NCBI GenBank assembly: GCA_003416985.1
Contig: QVIN01000009.1
Span: forward strand, 62,001-126,000
Direction: 5' to 3'
DNA from: Duganella sp. BJB480
Lineage (GTDB): Bacteria > Pseudomonadota > Gammaproteobacteria > Burkholderiales > Burkholderiaceae_D
Length of the DNA stretch: 64,000 nt
The number at the start of each line of letters is the position of its first letter. Position 1 is the stretch's first letter. Position numbers and translations under genes: made by a program. Positions 40,204-49,332 of this stretch are shown one piece after another. The notes under the pieces are model-generated. The model was given only the letters and a program-made list of their open reading frames with translations. It was not told where the DNA came from and made no database searches.

Positions 40204-42354
40204 TCAGCCGCCGCGGTCGGCCAGCATGCCGGCTTCGACCGCGCGCACCGCCGCCTCGTCCAACACCGGCTTCTCGCGCAGGAACTCGGTCACCCGCAGC
40301 TTGCGGTTGTCGGCGTTGCGGCTCAGGTCGATCGGCGTGCCGGGCGGCAGATCCAGCTTGTAGCCGGTGTGGCCGCGATCGAGCGTCTGGTCGCTGCCGA
40401 TCGCCCAGACTTCCTCGTCCGGCTGGTCGGTCAGGATGTTTTCCGCTTCGTTGCGGAACGCGCCGGCCGTGCCGCGGCGGTCGGCGAACTTGACGTCGGT
40501 GACGTCGGTGATGCCGCCGTGCACGTCCCAGGTATAGTATTTGTTCGTCCCATCCTTTTGCGGCACCGAGAAATCCTCGTAGCGGTAGGAGCCCGAGAAC
40601 GGAATCTGCGCGTAGCTGTCGGCCGGCGCGCGCAAGCGTTCCCGTATCATCTGCATGGCCTGTCCTTCCGGCGTGTCGCCGCCGGTCGGCACCACCTCCA
40701 ATACCACCGGATTCATGGCGGACCAGCTTTTCAGCCAGGCCATGCCGATGTCGGCCAGTTCGGCCGGCGCCGGCGCGCCGGCCTTGCCGCCGGCCGGCGG
40801 CGGGAAGAATTTGCGCAAGGCCGGATCGTTCAGGAAGCCCTGGCTCAGGATAGGCACCAGGCCGATCTCCTTCAGCGCCGCCTGCAGCGCCTGGCGTTCC
40901 TGCTTGTGGCCGGGATCGACCGGATCGATGCCATAGCGCTGCTGCAATTTGCCCAGCAGTTGAGGGAAGCCGCCCATATAGGTGCGCCCGTAGAGCTTGA
41001 CGGCGGTGAAGGGACGGAACTGCGGCCGGTCGATCAGCAGGGCGATCATGGTCTCGGGCGCGTCCTCCTTGCAGTCGAGGAAGACGGTCATGCCCGGCTT
41101 GCTGCTCAGCACGTGCTGCAGCGCCTGCGCCGCGGCCGGCACTTTCTGGTTCGTCACCACGTAGTCGCCCGAGGCCGGGTTGCGTATCACCAGCTTCCTG
41201 GCGCTGATCTCGCGGTAGCTGGTATGGCTGACCAGGCGGTTGTCGCGGTCGGCCGTCATGCGGCCGGCGGTGAAGTCGTGCATCAGCACCGGCACGTCGT
41301 CGGCCGTGATCTGCACGTCGATCTCGATGCTGCGGTAGTGATGGGCATAGGCGTTGTCGATGGCGGCGATCGAGTTTTCCGGAATGCCGTTGCGGTTGTC
41401 GATCAAGCCGCGGTGCACCACGATTTCCTTGCGGTGGACGTTGGCGCCCGCCTCGCCATGCAGGTAGTTCACGTGGGTGTAGGAGTGACGGTGGTGCTCC
41501 ACCCAGTCCTGGTGGCCGCTGATCAGGTCGTGGCGGTTGGCCTGGTAGAAATCGGCGCCGCGGGTGGTCGAGCCGATCTCCTTGCCGACGTATTCATGTT
41601 CCAGGTGCAGCGCGCCGCGGCGCCGGATCGGCCGCGGCTCCGGCGCCAGGTCGGCGCCGCGCGCGGCGGCCGCCTTGAGCGTGCGCTCCGCGCCCTGGAC
41701 TGCCGGCAGCCATTGCCGGTTCTGGATGCCCAGCGCCTGTGTGCCCAGCGCCGCGCTCAAGCCCTGCTGCGCCGGCTTGCTCAGGCGGTCGCCGGCGACG
41801 AAGGCCTGGTGCACGTCGACCACCAGCTGGCCACGGGCGGCGTCGATGAACACCGGGAAGGCGGCCGGGTTGCCGTCGACCTTGCCGGCGCCCTTGGCCA
41901 TCTCGCGGAACTGCGCGGTGCTCACCAGCACGTGATCGAGCTTGCCGGCCAGGTATTTCGACAGCGCCGGCGCGCTCGCCCGGCGTCCGGCGGCCAGCGG
42001 CGCCAGCTTGTCGCGCGCCGCCTGCAGCGTCACCAGCCGGGCCGTGAGTTCGGCATCCTTGTCGGCCGAGAACTCGCTGTCGATGGCGACGTAGACCTTG
42101 CCCGGGGCGCCGCCCAGCATCTTGCGGTTGGCCTGCGCGGCCGGCGACAGGCCGTCCAGCGCGACCAGCGGCACGCGCGTGCCCGCGGCGACGGCCGCCC
42201 GTGGCGCGCCGCCGATCTGGCTCAGCCCGGCCAGCGCGCCGCCGGGCGTGCGCACCACGCTCCCCTGCGGCGTCTGCTGCAAGGGCGCGTGCGTGGCGAG
42301 CGCAGGCAGGTCATGACCAAGCGTGGCCGGGTGGGGAGAAAACGCGGTTTTCAT
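40204..42354 (-). CDS. Glycerophosphodiester phosphodiesterase-domain type III effector candidate
   Basis: 716 residues without a Sec signal. Residues 1-300: Ala/Gly-rich start, then a domain I do not recognise (GKVYVAIDSEFSADKDAELT, LVSTAQFREMAKGAGKV). About 310-620: GDPD TIM-barrel with VVHRGLIDN (His314), GIPENS, IEIDVQITADDVPVLMHD (Glu344, Asp346, His359) and VFLDCKED. GDPDs release an alcohol from glycerophosphodiesters, or act on lysophospholipids. The position directly upstream of the secretin gene on the same strand, the lack of export signal and a near-consensus hrpII box suggest T3SS delivery. The catalytic domain is firm; effector status is inferred. Confidence 0.72.
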   Translation of the reverse strand: MKTAFSPHPATLGHDLPALATHAPLQQTPQGSVVRTPGGALAGLSQIGGAPRAAVAAGTRVPLVALDGLSPAAQANRKMLGGAPGKVYVAIDSEFSADKDAELTARLVTLQAARDKLAPLAAGRRASAPALSKYLAGKLDHVLVSTAQFREMAKGAGKVDGNPAAFPVFIDAARGQLVVDVHQAFVAGDRLSKPAQQGLSAALGTQALGIQNRQWLPAVQGAERTLKAAAARGADLAPEPRPIRRRGALHLEHEYVGKEIGSTTRGADFYQANRHDLISGHQDWVEHHRHSYTHVNYLHGEAGANVHRKEIVVHRGLIDNRNGIPENSIAAIDNAYAHHYRSIEIDVQITADDVPVLMHDFTAGRMTADRDNRLVSHTSYREISARKLVIRNPASGDYVVTNQKVPAAAQALQHVLSSKPGMTVFLDCKEDAPETMIALLIDRPQFRPFTAVKLYGRTYMGGFPQLLGKLQQRYGIDPVDPGHKQERQALQAALKEIGLVPILSQGFLNDPALRKFFPPPAGGKAGAPAPAELADIGMAWLKSWSAMNPVVLEVVPTGGDTPEGQAMQMIRERLRAPADSYAQIPFSGSYRYEDFSVPQKDGTNKYYTWDVHGGITDVTDVKFADRRGTAGAFRNEAENILTDQPDEEVWAIGSDQTLDRGHTGYKLDLPPGTPIDLSRNADNRKLRVTEFLREKPVLDEAAVRAVEAGMLADRGG

Positions 42355-42426
42355 CTTTCCATTCCTTATCGGGTGATGCCGCGGCCGAAGCGGGCGCGGC
42401 GTCTGGGCTGTCCATGGGGCTACGGC

Positions 42427-42488
42427 ATTCTGGGACAGCCCGGCGCCGGGCGCGGCGACACAAACGAAGACAGCGGGCGCGGAAAGAA
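42427..42488 (-). promoter_or_regulatory. Near-consensus hrpII box before the GDPD gene
   Basis: TTCT-N16-TTCG on the minus strand (42488-42465), one mismatch, with CAGAAT (42432-42427) 32 bases downstream. It is 111 bases before the start, matching the spacing of exact boxes. Weaker than the others. Confidence 0.4.
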
Positions 42489-42508
42489 CCGCACGGCGCC
42501 CGCTTGGC

Positions 42509-44281
42509 TCAACTCGGCGTAATGAGGCGCGGCGTCAGCAGGAACAGACGCTGCACCTTCTGCGTCTGGCGCTGTTTGAACTTGAACAGGTTACCGATCA
42601 CCGGCAGGCCCGACAGCCAGGGCACGCCGCTGTCCTCCTTGTCGTTCTGCTCGACCGCATAGCCGGCGATCAGCAGGCTTTCGCCCATCCGTATCATGGC
42701 CTGGGTGTCGATGGTGCTGTTGCTGACCACCGGCAGCTGGCCGACCAGCTGGCTGGTCAGCTGGCCGTCGTCGATGTGCACGCTGAGGCGGATCTGGCTG
42801 CCGTGCTCGTCGTTGACCATCAGCGGCAGCACGCGCAGCGCCACCCCGGCCGAGACGCTGTACAGGTCGGCGGCCTGGAAGCCCGACACCGGCACATAAA
42901 AGGTCTTCTTGTTGTCCATCACCGCTTCGACGTTGTCCAGCGTGGCCACCTTGGGCGTGGCGGTGATGTGCGCCTGGCTGGTCTGCTCCAGCGCGCTGAC
43001 GCGGGCGAGCAGGTAGCGGCCGGCGCCGCCCAGCACCGCCGTCAGGGTGGCGCCGGTGGGCGTGGTGGCGGCGGTCCCGCTGGCGGCGGCCGGATTGGCG
43101 AAGCCGGCGGGGTCGAGCGAGGTGCCCTGGCTGGCCTGGGCCAGCTGGCCGTTGCCGGTCTCGAAATCGAGGTGGCCGGTGTGCACGCGCCAGTCTATGC
43201 CCAGCTGTTCGAGGCCGGTCTCGGTGATATCAATGATGCTGGCACTGATCTCCAACACCTGCGGCCGGGTGTCGAGCGCGGCGATCAGCTGGCCGTACGC
43301 CGCCATCCGTTCCGGCAGGTCGCGGATCAGCACGGCGTTGCTGCGCGGATCGGGCTGGATCACCGGCCCCTGCTCGGCGCCGGCGCGCGACGCGCCCGAG
43401 CCGTCGGCCCCGCTGTCGCCGGCCGACGGCAGCGGCGCGGCGCCGCTGTCGGCGCCGGCGGCCATGCCGCGCGGCAGAGGCGGCTTCAAGCCCTGGCCGT
43501 CGGCGCCGCCCTGCGCCGGACCCGGTCCATTGCCGCCGGCCAGCGGCGTCATGGCGCTCAGCTTGTTGACGGCGCCGGCCGGCGCCGCGGACTGGGTGCG
43601 CGCCGCGGCGCCGGCCTTCTCATTGTTCTGGTACATGCTGCGCAAGACCGAGGCGATGCCCGGCAGCGTCACGGTCTGGCCATCCAGCCGCAGCGGATGG
43701 TCGGCGGCCCAGCCATAGCGCAATGGAAACAGCCTTACCTCGGTGCGCGGCTGGCCCTCGGCGGCGCGGTCGATGCGCGCGGCGATCTCGCCGACCAGCT
43801 CGACGTAGCGCGGCGGCCCCGACACCAGCGCGGCGCGGGCTTCGTCGTCGTACTGGATCGGGAAACGGGGATCGTCCACGTGCAGGCGCTGGACCGCGCG
43901 CCGCAGCTGGCTGGCGCTGACATAGTTCAGGCCGATGGTGGCGCTCTTGGCCTCATTGGCGCCGGAGATGCGCAGCACGGCGCCGTCGTAGTACCAGACA
44001 AAGCCGAAGGAAGCGGCCAGCCGGTCGAGGAAATGCTGCGGCGACTCGCTGAACTTGCCGCTCACGCTGCCCTCCACCTGCGGCGAGATCCAGGTCATCA
44101 CGCCCTGGCTGGCGGCCAGTTCGCGCAGGATATCCTTGACGTCCTTGCGGTCGGCCGCGTATTGCAGCGTCCTGGTGCGCCAAGGAATGGCGGTGGCCGC
44201 GCCGGCGCCGGCGCAGCTGGCCAGCAGGGCCGCGCACAGCAGCGCGCGCGGCAAACGAAGGGAAAAAACGGCTGGTATCAT
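42509..44281 (-). CDS. hrcC: T3SS outer-membrane secretin SctC (HrcC)
   Basis: 590 residues. Signal peptide (LLCAALLASCAGAGAATA), N0/N1 domains (YAADRKDVKDILRELAASQG, RRAVQRLHVDDPRFPIQYDD), a Gly/Ala-rich linker, N3 (GPVIQPDPRSNAVLIRDLPE) and a secretin core (ISASIIDITETGLEQLGIDW, PKVATLDNVEAVMDNKKTFYVP, QNDKEDSGVPWLSGLPVIGN). It forms the outer-membrane ring of the injectisome. It lies 46 bases downstream of the HrpB-type regulator gene on the same strand and before the GDPD gene. No pilotin is visible. Confidence 0.93.
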   Translation of the reverse strand: MIPAVFSLRLPRALLCAALLASCAGAGAATAIPWRTRTLQYAADRKDVKDILRELAASQGVMTWISPQVEGSVSGKFSESPQHFLDRLAASFGFVWYYDGAVLRISGANEAKSATIGLNYVSASQLRRAVQRLHVDDPRFPIQYDDEARAALVSGPPRYVELVGEIAARIDRAAEGQPRTEVRLFPLRYGWAADHPLRLDGQTVTLPGIASVLRSMYQNNEKAGAAARTQSAAPAGAVNKLSAMTPLAGGNGPGPAQGGADGQGLKPPLPRGMAAGADSGAAPLPSAGDSGADGSGASRAGAEQGPVIQPDPRSNAVLIRDLPERMAAYGQLIAALDTRPQVLEISASIIDITETGLEQLGIDWRVHTGHLDFETGNGQLAQASQGTSLDPAGFANPAAASGTAATTPTGATLTAVLGGAGRYLLARVSALEQTSQAHITATPKVATLDNVEAVMDNKKTFYVPVSGFQAADLYSVSAGVALRVLPLMVNDEHGSQIRLSVHIDDGQLTSQLVGQLPVVSNSTIDTQAMIRMGESLLIAGYAVEQNDKEDSGVPWLSGLPVIGNLFKFKQRQTQKVQRLFLLTPRLITPS

Positions 44282-44327
44282 GAGGTCGGATCGGATCAGG
44301 TGGGGAAGGGTCAAGATGGCGCCGGCG

Positions 44328-45767
44328 TCAGCGGCACGACGTCTCGGACGGCGATTCCTGGAATTGCTTGCGGTAGCCGCGGATCAGCGCCGAGCGGCTT
44401 TTCAAACCCCAGCGGTTGGCGGTCTTGATGATGTTGGCGCCGGCCTGGCCCTCGTCCTGCAGGTCGGCGCGTATCGCCTCCAGCCGCAGGCGCCGCACCA
44501 CGGCCGAGGGCGACATGCCCAGGTGTTCGCGGAAGGCCATCTGCAGGGCGCGCTCGGTGACGCCGATCTGGGCCGCGATCTCGCGCGTGCACAAGTCATT
44601 CTTGGTGAAGTGCTCGACGATGTAGCGGTAGGCCCGGCGGTACTTGGCCGGCAGGCGCGCGCTGACGTCGTCGGTCGGCAGCGCCACCGCGTTGTGCACG
44701 CTGCCGTCGAGCGACTTGATCACCTGGGTCTCGTTGCGCAGGCATTGCAGCGCGTCGTGGGTGTAGCTGGCATAGAACTTCATCGCCTCGGCCACGTAGC
44801 CGCGCTGCATGCAGATCTTGGCCTGGCAATACAGGTAGTCCAGATTCCAGCGCCGCGTGGTGCAATTGCCCGGACCGCTGCGCTGCAGCGTCTGTTCGGC
44901 CAGGTCGACGCAGTCGCCCGCCAGCGCGGCCAGGGCGATCTCCAGCCGCACGCCGTTCGAATAAGCGTGGCATTCCCACTTGCGGGCGCTGGCCGCGTGC
45001 GCCGCCAGCGCGACGCCGGCGTCGCGCTCGCCGGCGGCCAGCCGCGTCAGCAGGGCCAGGTACTGGGCGTGGCGGGCCACCAGTTCCGGCGTCGGCCGCC
45101 CGGCCGCGGACCGTCCCATGTGCTCGCCGAAGTCGCGCAGCAGTTGCATGTGATTGCCGCGTGTCATGACCGACTGCCAGAACGCGTGGTCGCGCAGGAC
45201 GGCCGAGCAGCGCACCCCCAGTTGCACCGCGAAGTCCACCGCCAGCAACTCGGTCAGCAGCAGCCAGCGCCCGTCGGGCTCGGACGCGGTCAGCGCGCGC
45301 GCGTGCGCCAGCGCCTCGTCGGCCGCGTCCTGCTGGCCCAGCAGATGATGGATGATCGCCACCCCCAGCGCGGCCTCGATCTTTTGGCGGCCGCTGGCGG
45401 CGCCCTCCTGGCTGATGCGGGAAAAACAGTGCAGCGCCGCGCTGTAGCGGTGCATGGCCAGCGCCTGCCAGCCGGTATTGCGGCACGAGAACACGCGCAG
45501 CTGCTCGTTCGAGCCGCGCAGCAGCTTCTGCGCCTTGCGGTAGTGTTCCTCCGCATCCTCGTCGCGGCCCAGCAGCAGCGAGGCGTCGGCGGTGGCCTGG
45601 CAGGCCAGCACCCGCAGCTCCTCGTCGACGGCGCCGTCCGGGTCGGTCTGGCGGGTGCTGTGCCGCAGCGCGGTTTCAAATTCACCATCGAGCATGGCAA
45701 ACGCGTACGACGGCATGGGCTCGTCCGTCGTCAGGGCGGAAATGACCGCGAAGTAGATGCTGTACAT
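44328..45767 (-). CDS. hrpB: HrpB/HrpX-type AraC-family activator of the T3SS
   Basis: 479 residues, the size of Ralstonia HrpB (477). The long N-terminal part is TPR-like and helical (ALRHSTRQTDPDGAVDEELR, CQATADASLLLGRDEDAEEH, YRKAQKLLRG). The C-terminal ~100 residues are two AraC helix-turn-helix motifs (LCTREIAAQIGVTERALQMA, FREHLGMSPSAVVRRLRLEA, NRWGLKSRSALIRGYRKQFQ). In Ralstonia and Xanthomonas this protein activates genes through TTCG-N16-TTCG boxes, many of which occur in this window. No hrpII box precedes hrpB itself, as expected for control by HrpG. Confidence 0.9.
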   Translation of the reverse strand: MYSIYFAVISALTTDEPMPSYAFAMLDGEFETALRHSTRQTDPDGAVDEELRVLACQATADASLLLGRDEDAEEHYRKAQKLLRGSNEQLRVFSCRNTGWQALAMHRYSAALHCFSRISQEGAASGRQKIEAALGVAIIHHLLGQQDAADEALAHARALTASEPDGRWLLLTELLAVDFAVQLGVRCSAVLRDHAFWQSVMTRGNHMQLLRDFGEHMGRSAAGRPTPELVARHAQYLALLTRLAAGERDAGVALAAHAASARKWECHAYSNGVRLEIALAALAGDCVDLAEQTLQRSGPGNCTTRRWNLDYLYCQAKICMQRGYVAEAMKFYASYTHDALQCLRNETQVIKSLDGSVHNAVALPTDDVSARLPAKYRRAYRYIVEHFTKNDLCTREIAAQIGVTERALQMAFREHLGMSPSAVVRRLRLEAIRADLQDEGQAGANIIKTANRWGLKSRSALIRGYRKQFQESPSETSCR

Positions 45768-45899
45768 GAATCTGACCCTTTATTGGTGCACTGAACAAAA
45801 ACGTGCGCGGCCCACGTGTGCGGGGCCGCAGACCGCGTGGCGCGAGGCTGATGTCGCCGATACCGTCATCCACACTGCCTAGCTTAGCGAGTTGACAAA

Positions 45900-45910
45900 A
45901 GAAATTTCTC
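45900..45910. promoter_or_regulatory. Palindromic AGAAATTTCT(C) motif upstream of hrpB
   Basis: AGAAATTTCTC inside a larger GTTGA...TCAAC inverted repeat, 133 bases before the hrpB start codon. The same core occurs upstream of the first HrpG-like gene (61706-61717). Candidate binding site for a HrpG-level regulator. Confidence 0.35.
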
Positions 45911-45949
45911 AACAAATTCACGCACTGCACAAATTTTTTGTTTGGGCCG

Positions 45950-46774
45950 CTATGGCGCCGGGGGGCCGAGCACGCCGTGCTGGAAGAAGCCGCGGAAATC
46001 GCGGAACGAGAATTCCGTCTTGAACTCGTCGACGAAAGAGCCGGTCAGCAAGACCAGCATCAGCAGCGCGATGGCGCCGCGGATGGGCTGGCTCAGGGCC
46101 ATCGGCTCAAGCTTGTCGGCCGCGCGCGCCATCAGGCCGAAGCCGAGATCGATCAGCACCAGCACCAGGATCACCGGCGAGACCAGCTTGACGGCCACCG
46201 TCATGACCGAATCGAGGCGGTGGATCAGGAAAGTCTCGGCACTGCCGCTCAGCGTCGGCAGCGCCGTGCTCAGCGGCCACCAGCGGAAGGAGGCAAACAC
46301 CACGTCCAGCAACACCAGCATGCCGCCCGAGGCATAGAACAGCACGATGGCGAGCTGGATCAGCACGTTCGAGATCGGCGTGCTCTGCTCCCCGCGCAGC
46401 GGGTTGCTGGTCTGGATATTGTTGAAGCCGGCCATATTGTCGATCACCACGCCGACGCTTTGCGCCACCCAGAAGATGGTCGAGGCGGCGTAGCCGATCA
46501 CCATGCCGATGAACATCTCCTTGACGACCAGGACCAGCGCCGTCGTGCCGTCCACCAGCGCGATGGCTTCCGCCGGTTGGCCGGCCGCGATGAAAAAGCA
46601 GATCAGGTACACCACGCCGTTGCGGGCGCCACCCGGCAACACCTGGTCCGAGGTGGCCGGCAGCACGGTGAAGATCACCAGCAGCCGCACGCTCGACAGG
46701 CACATCATATACAGCAGTTCGTGCCAGTTGGCGTGCAGCCCGAACATCTGCTCGATCAGCGAGGCATCCTGCAT
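45950..46774 (-). CDS. hrcT: T3SS export apparatus protein SctT (HrcT)
   Basis: 274 residues and six or so membrane spans in the SpaR/YscT/FliR pattern: RLLVIFTVLPATSDQVLPGG, LVLVVKEMFIGMVIGYAAST, IFWVAQSVGVVIDNMAGFNN and the conserved QTSNPLRGEQSTPISN. Part of the inner-membrane export gate with SctR and SctS. Last gene of the hrpB1-type operon; its ATG overlaps the stop of hrpB7 (TGATG). The C-terminus is slightly longer than usual. Confidence 0.92.
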   Translation of the reverse strand: MQDASLIEQMFGLHANWHELLYMMCLSSVRLLVIFTVLPATSDQVLPGGARNGVVYLICFFIAAGQPAEAIALVDGTTALVLVVKEMFIGMVIGYAASTIFWVAQSVGVVIDNMAGFNNIQTSNPLRGEQSTPISNVLIQLAIVLFYASGGMLVLLDVVFASFRWWPLSTALPTLSGSAETFLIHRLDSVMTVAVKLVSPVILVLVLIDLGFGLMARAADKLEPMALSQPIRGAIALLMLVLLTGSFVDEFKTEFSFRDFRGFFQHGVLGPPAP

Positions 46775-47286
46775 CAGGCCGCCTCCCGCGCTTCGCGCGC
46801 GGCGCGGAAATGGCGTGCCATGCTGGCCTCGGCCGATTCCTCGTCCTGCGCCAGTTCCTCGGCCGCCAGCCGCTCCCGCTCCAGCTTGGCGATCTGCTCC
46901 AGGCTGAGATCGCGCTGCGCCTCGACCCGGCCGATCTCGCGCTGGGTGGCGCCGACCTCGTCGTGCTGCGCGGCCAGGCGCTGGCGGCCCGCTTGCAGCG
47001 CGGCGTCGGCCTGCCGCAGTTCCAGCTGCAGACGCGCGCGTTCGGCCTCGTGGGCCAGGTAGCCGTGCACCGCGAAGCCGCCGTCCGCGTCAAGCAGCGC
47101 CGCCAGGCGCCGGTCCTGCCGCGCGCAGCCGGCCTGGCTGTCGGCCAGCGCCCGTTCCTGCCCGGTCAGTTCGCTGCGGCACTCGGCCAATGCGGCGCGC
47201 TGCGCCGCCAGCGCGCGCTCCAGGCGCGCCAGCGCGCGCCACTTGATGCCCAGCACCGCCCGCCAGGAAGCCAGCGCCGCGCTCAT
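46774..47286 (-). CDS. hrpB7: T3SS stalk protein SctO (HrpB7-like)
   Basis: 170 residues forming an almost uninterrupted coiled coil (ARLERALAAQRAALAECRSE, LTGQERALADSQAGCARQDR, LRQADAALQAGRQRLAAQHD). SctO proteins (FliJ/YscO/HrpB7) bridge the hexameric ATPase and the export gate. Sequence is poorly conserved, so identity rests on coiled-coil character and location between the ATPase and hrcT. The start at 47286 overlaps the ATPase stop by ATGA; an alternative ATG lies 9 bases upstream. Confidence 0.82.
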   Translation of the reverse strand: MSAALASWRAVLGIKWRALARLERALAAQRAALAECRSELTGQERALADSQAGCARQDRRLAALLDADGGFAVHGYLAHEAERARLQLELRQADAALQAGRQRLAAQHDEVGATQREIGRVEAQRDLSLEQIAKLERERLAAEELAQDEESAEASMARHFRAAREAREAA

Positions 47287-48602
47287 GGCAGCCATTGCGC
47301 CAGCGCGTCCAGCGTGTCCTGGGGCGCGATCCATTCGTCGGTGTGCTGGCCCAGGAAGTCCAGGATCTCGGCGTGTGCGGCGATGGCGTCGTCGGCCAGC
47401 GGGTCGCTGCCGGCCTGGTATTCGCCCAGCTGCAGCAAGGTTTCGACTTCCTTGTACTTGGCCATCAGGCGCCGCACCCGGCCGGCGCAGGCCAGCTGCT
47501 CGGGCGCGACGATCTGCGTCATCACCCGGCTCAGGCTGCCCAGCACATCGATCGCCGGATACTGGTTGCGGGCCGCGATCTCGCGCGACAGGATCAGGTG
47601 GCCGTCCAGGATGCCGCGCACCTCCTCGCTGATCGGGTCGCTGCCGCTGTCGTCTTCGGCCAGCACTGTGTACAGGCCGGTGATCGAACCGGTGTCGCTC
47701 ATGCCGGCCCGCTCCAGCAGCCGCGGCAATTCGGCGAAGATGGACGGCGGAAAGCCGCGCCGGGTCGGCGGTTCGCCGGCAGCCAGGCCGATCTCGCGCT
47801 GGGCGCGGGCGAAGCGGGTTAGCGAGTCCATCATCAACAGCACGCGCAGGCCGCAATCGCGGAAGTACTCGGCGATCGCGGTGCCGACGTGCGCCGCCTT
47901 GGCGCGCTCGACCGAAGAGCGGTCCGAGGTGGCGCACACCACCACGGTCTTTTCCATGCCTTGGGGACCGAGCACCAGCTCGATGAACTCGCGCACCTCG
48001 CGCCCCCGTTCGCCGATCAGCACGATGACGTTGACGTCGCACTCGGTGCCGCGCGCCAGCATGCCCAGCAAGGTGCTCTTGCCGACCCCGGCTGGCGCGA
48101 AGATGCCCATGCGCTGGCCCTCGCCCAGCGTCATCATGCCGTCGATTACGCGGATGCCGGTGTACAGCGGCGCTTCGATCAGGCGCCGCCGCATCGGATC
48201 GGGCGCCAGCGCGTAGACCGGCACCTGCCGCTCGTAGTCGAGCGGCCCGGCGCCGTCGATCGGCTGGCCGAGGCCGTCGAGCACGCGCCCCAGCAAGCCG
48301 GCGCCGACGCCCACCGACAGCGGCCGGCCGTGGCCGTTCACGCGGGTGGCGCGCGAGAGCCCGACCATGCTGCCGAACGGCGCCAGCAGCGCCAGCTGGC
48401 GGCCGAAGCCGACCACCTCGGCCTGTTGCAACAGCGTGCCGTCGGCGTCGCGCAGATCGCACAGCTCGCCCAGCTTGACGTCGATGCCGCCCACCCGCAG
48501 CAGGGTGCCGGTGACTTCGACCACCTTGCCGGTCCGGTGCGGCGCCGCAATCAGGTCCAGCTCGGTTTCGAGCTGGTCGGCGAAGGTATGCAGCGCGTCC
48601 AT
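47283..48602 (-). CDS. hrcN: T3SS ATPase SctN (HrcN)
   Basis: 439 residues. Walker A MGIFAPAGVGKSTLLG, Walker B LRVLLMMDSLTRFA, catalytic glutamate in GERGREVREFIE, plus the F1-like motifs RRGFPPSIFAELPRLLERAG and YTVLAEDDSGSDPISEEVRG. It unfolds cargo and releases chaperones at the base of the injectisome. The start at 48602 leaves a 1-base gap to the SctL stop; the upstream open frame overlaps hrpB5 and is not used. Length is normal for the family. Confidence 0.95.
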   Translation of the reverse strand: MDALHTFADQLETELDLIAAPHRTGKVVEVTGTLLRVGGIDVKLGELCDLRDADGTLLQQAEVVGFGRQLALLAPFGSMVGLSRATRVNGHGRPLSVGVGAGLLGRVLDGLGQPIDGAGPLDYERQVPVYALAPDPMRRRLIEAPLYTGIRVIDGMMTLGEGQRMGIFAPAGVGKSTLLGMLARGTECDVNVIVLIGERGREVREFIELVLGPQGMEKTVVVCATSDRSSVERAKAAHVGTAIAEYFRDCGLRVLLMMDSLTRFARAQREIGLAAGEPPTRRGFPPSIFAELPRLLERAGMSDTGSITGLYTVLAEDDSGSDPISEEVRGILDGHLILSREIAARNQYPAIDVLGSLSRVMTQIVAPEQLACAGRVRRLMAKYKEVETLLQLGEYQAGSDPLADDAIAAHAEILDFLGQHTDEWIAPQDTLDALAQWLP

Positions 48603-48603
48603 G

Positions 48604-49332
48604 TCAGGCCGCACCGTGTTCGAGCGCATCGTCCGCCCCGGCCTCGTGCTGGCCGCCGGCCAGGGCCAGACGCACCGCGGCCTGCACCGCCCGCAGCTGG
48701 ATCGACAGGCTGGCGTCGAAGACGCCGTAGTCCCATTCGCAGCGGCAGTCGCCGGGGCTGGCCGCGGCGTCGTCAAGCACTTCGGCGACCACTGGCCAGT
48801 CCATCTGCCGGGCCGCCTCGGCGAAGGCGGCGCGCGCGGCCGGGCCGTCCTGCGGGTGCACGCTGACGGTCAGGAAGCTGGCCTCCTCCAGCGCCCGCCC
48901 CAGCTGGGCGGCGGCGCGCCGGAACAGGCCGGCACGGTCCTCGTCCATCGTGATGCGCTCGACCGCGCGCAGCACGATGCCGGCCAGACGCTCGCGCATG
49001 CACAACAGCGCGCGGCGGTCGTCGCCGACCCGCGCCAGCATCTCGGCATGCAGCGCGTCGGCGGCCTGGCGCCGGCCGCTGGCGTAGCCCAGGCGCGCGC
49101 TGCGCTCGAACTGCAGCTGCGCGGCCTCCAGCACCTGCCGCGCCTCCTCCTCGGCCGCGGCGCGCACCGCGGCCGCCTCGCCGTGGGCCTCGGCCAGCCA
49201 GCGCGCGCCCACCTCCTGCAGATCCACAAAGCCGTGCTCGATATCGGACAGGCGCGCGAGGTCCTCGCGCCGCACCACATCGGCGCCGGCCTGGATGCCG
49301 ACCCCGCCCTCGCCTCTCAGCCAAATAACCAT
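48604..49332 (-). CDS. hrpB5: T3SS ATPase stator SctL (HrpB5-like)
   Basis: 242 residues. Starts MVIWLRGEGG (about 16 bases inside the previous gene), followed by a long helix (EEEARQVLEAAQLQFERSAR, LGYASGRRQAADALHAEMLA) and a C-terminal globular part (FLTVSVHPQDGPAARAAFAE, CEWDYGVFDASLSIQLRAVQ). This is the FliH/YscL/HrpE pattern that holds the ATPase to the cytoplasmic platform. The identity is supported by position directly before hrcN. Confidence 0.88.
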   Translation of the reverse strand: MVIWLRGEGGVGIQAGADVVRREDLARLSDIEHGFVDLQEVGARWLAEAHGEAAAVRAAAEEEARQVLEAAQLQFERSARLGYASGRRQAADALHAEMLARVGDDRRALLCMRERLAGIVLRAVERITMDEDRAGLFRRAAAQLGRALEEASFLTVSVHPQDGPAARAAFAEAARQMDWPVVAEVLDDAAASPGDCRCEWDYGVFDASLSIQLRAVQAAVRLALAGGQHEAGADDALEHGAA

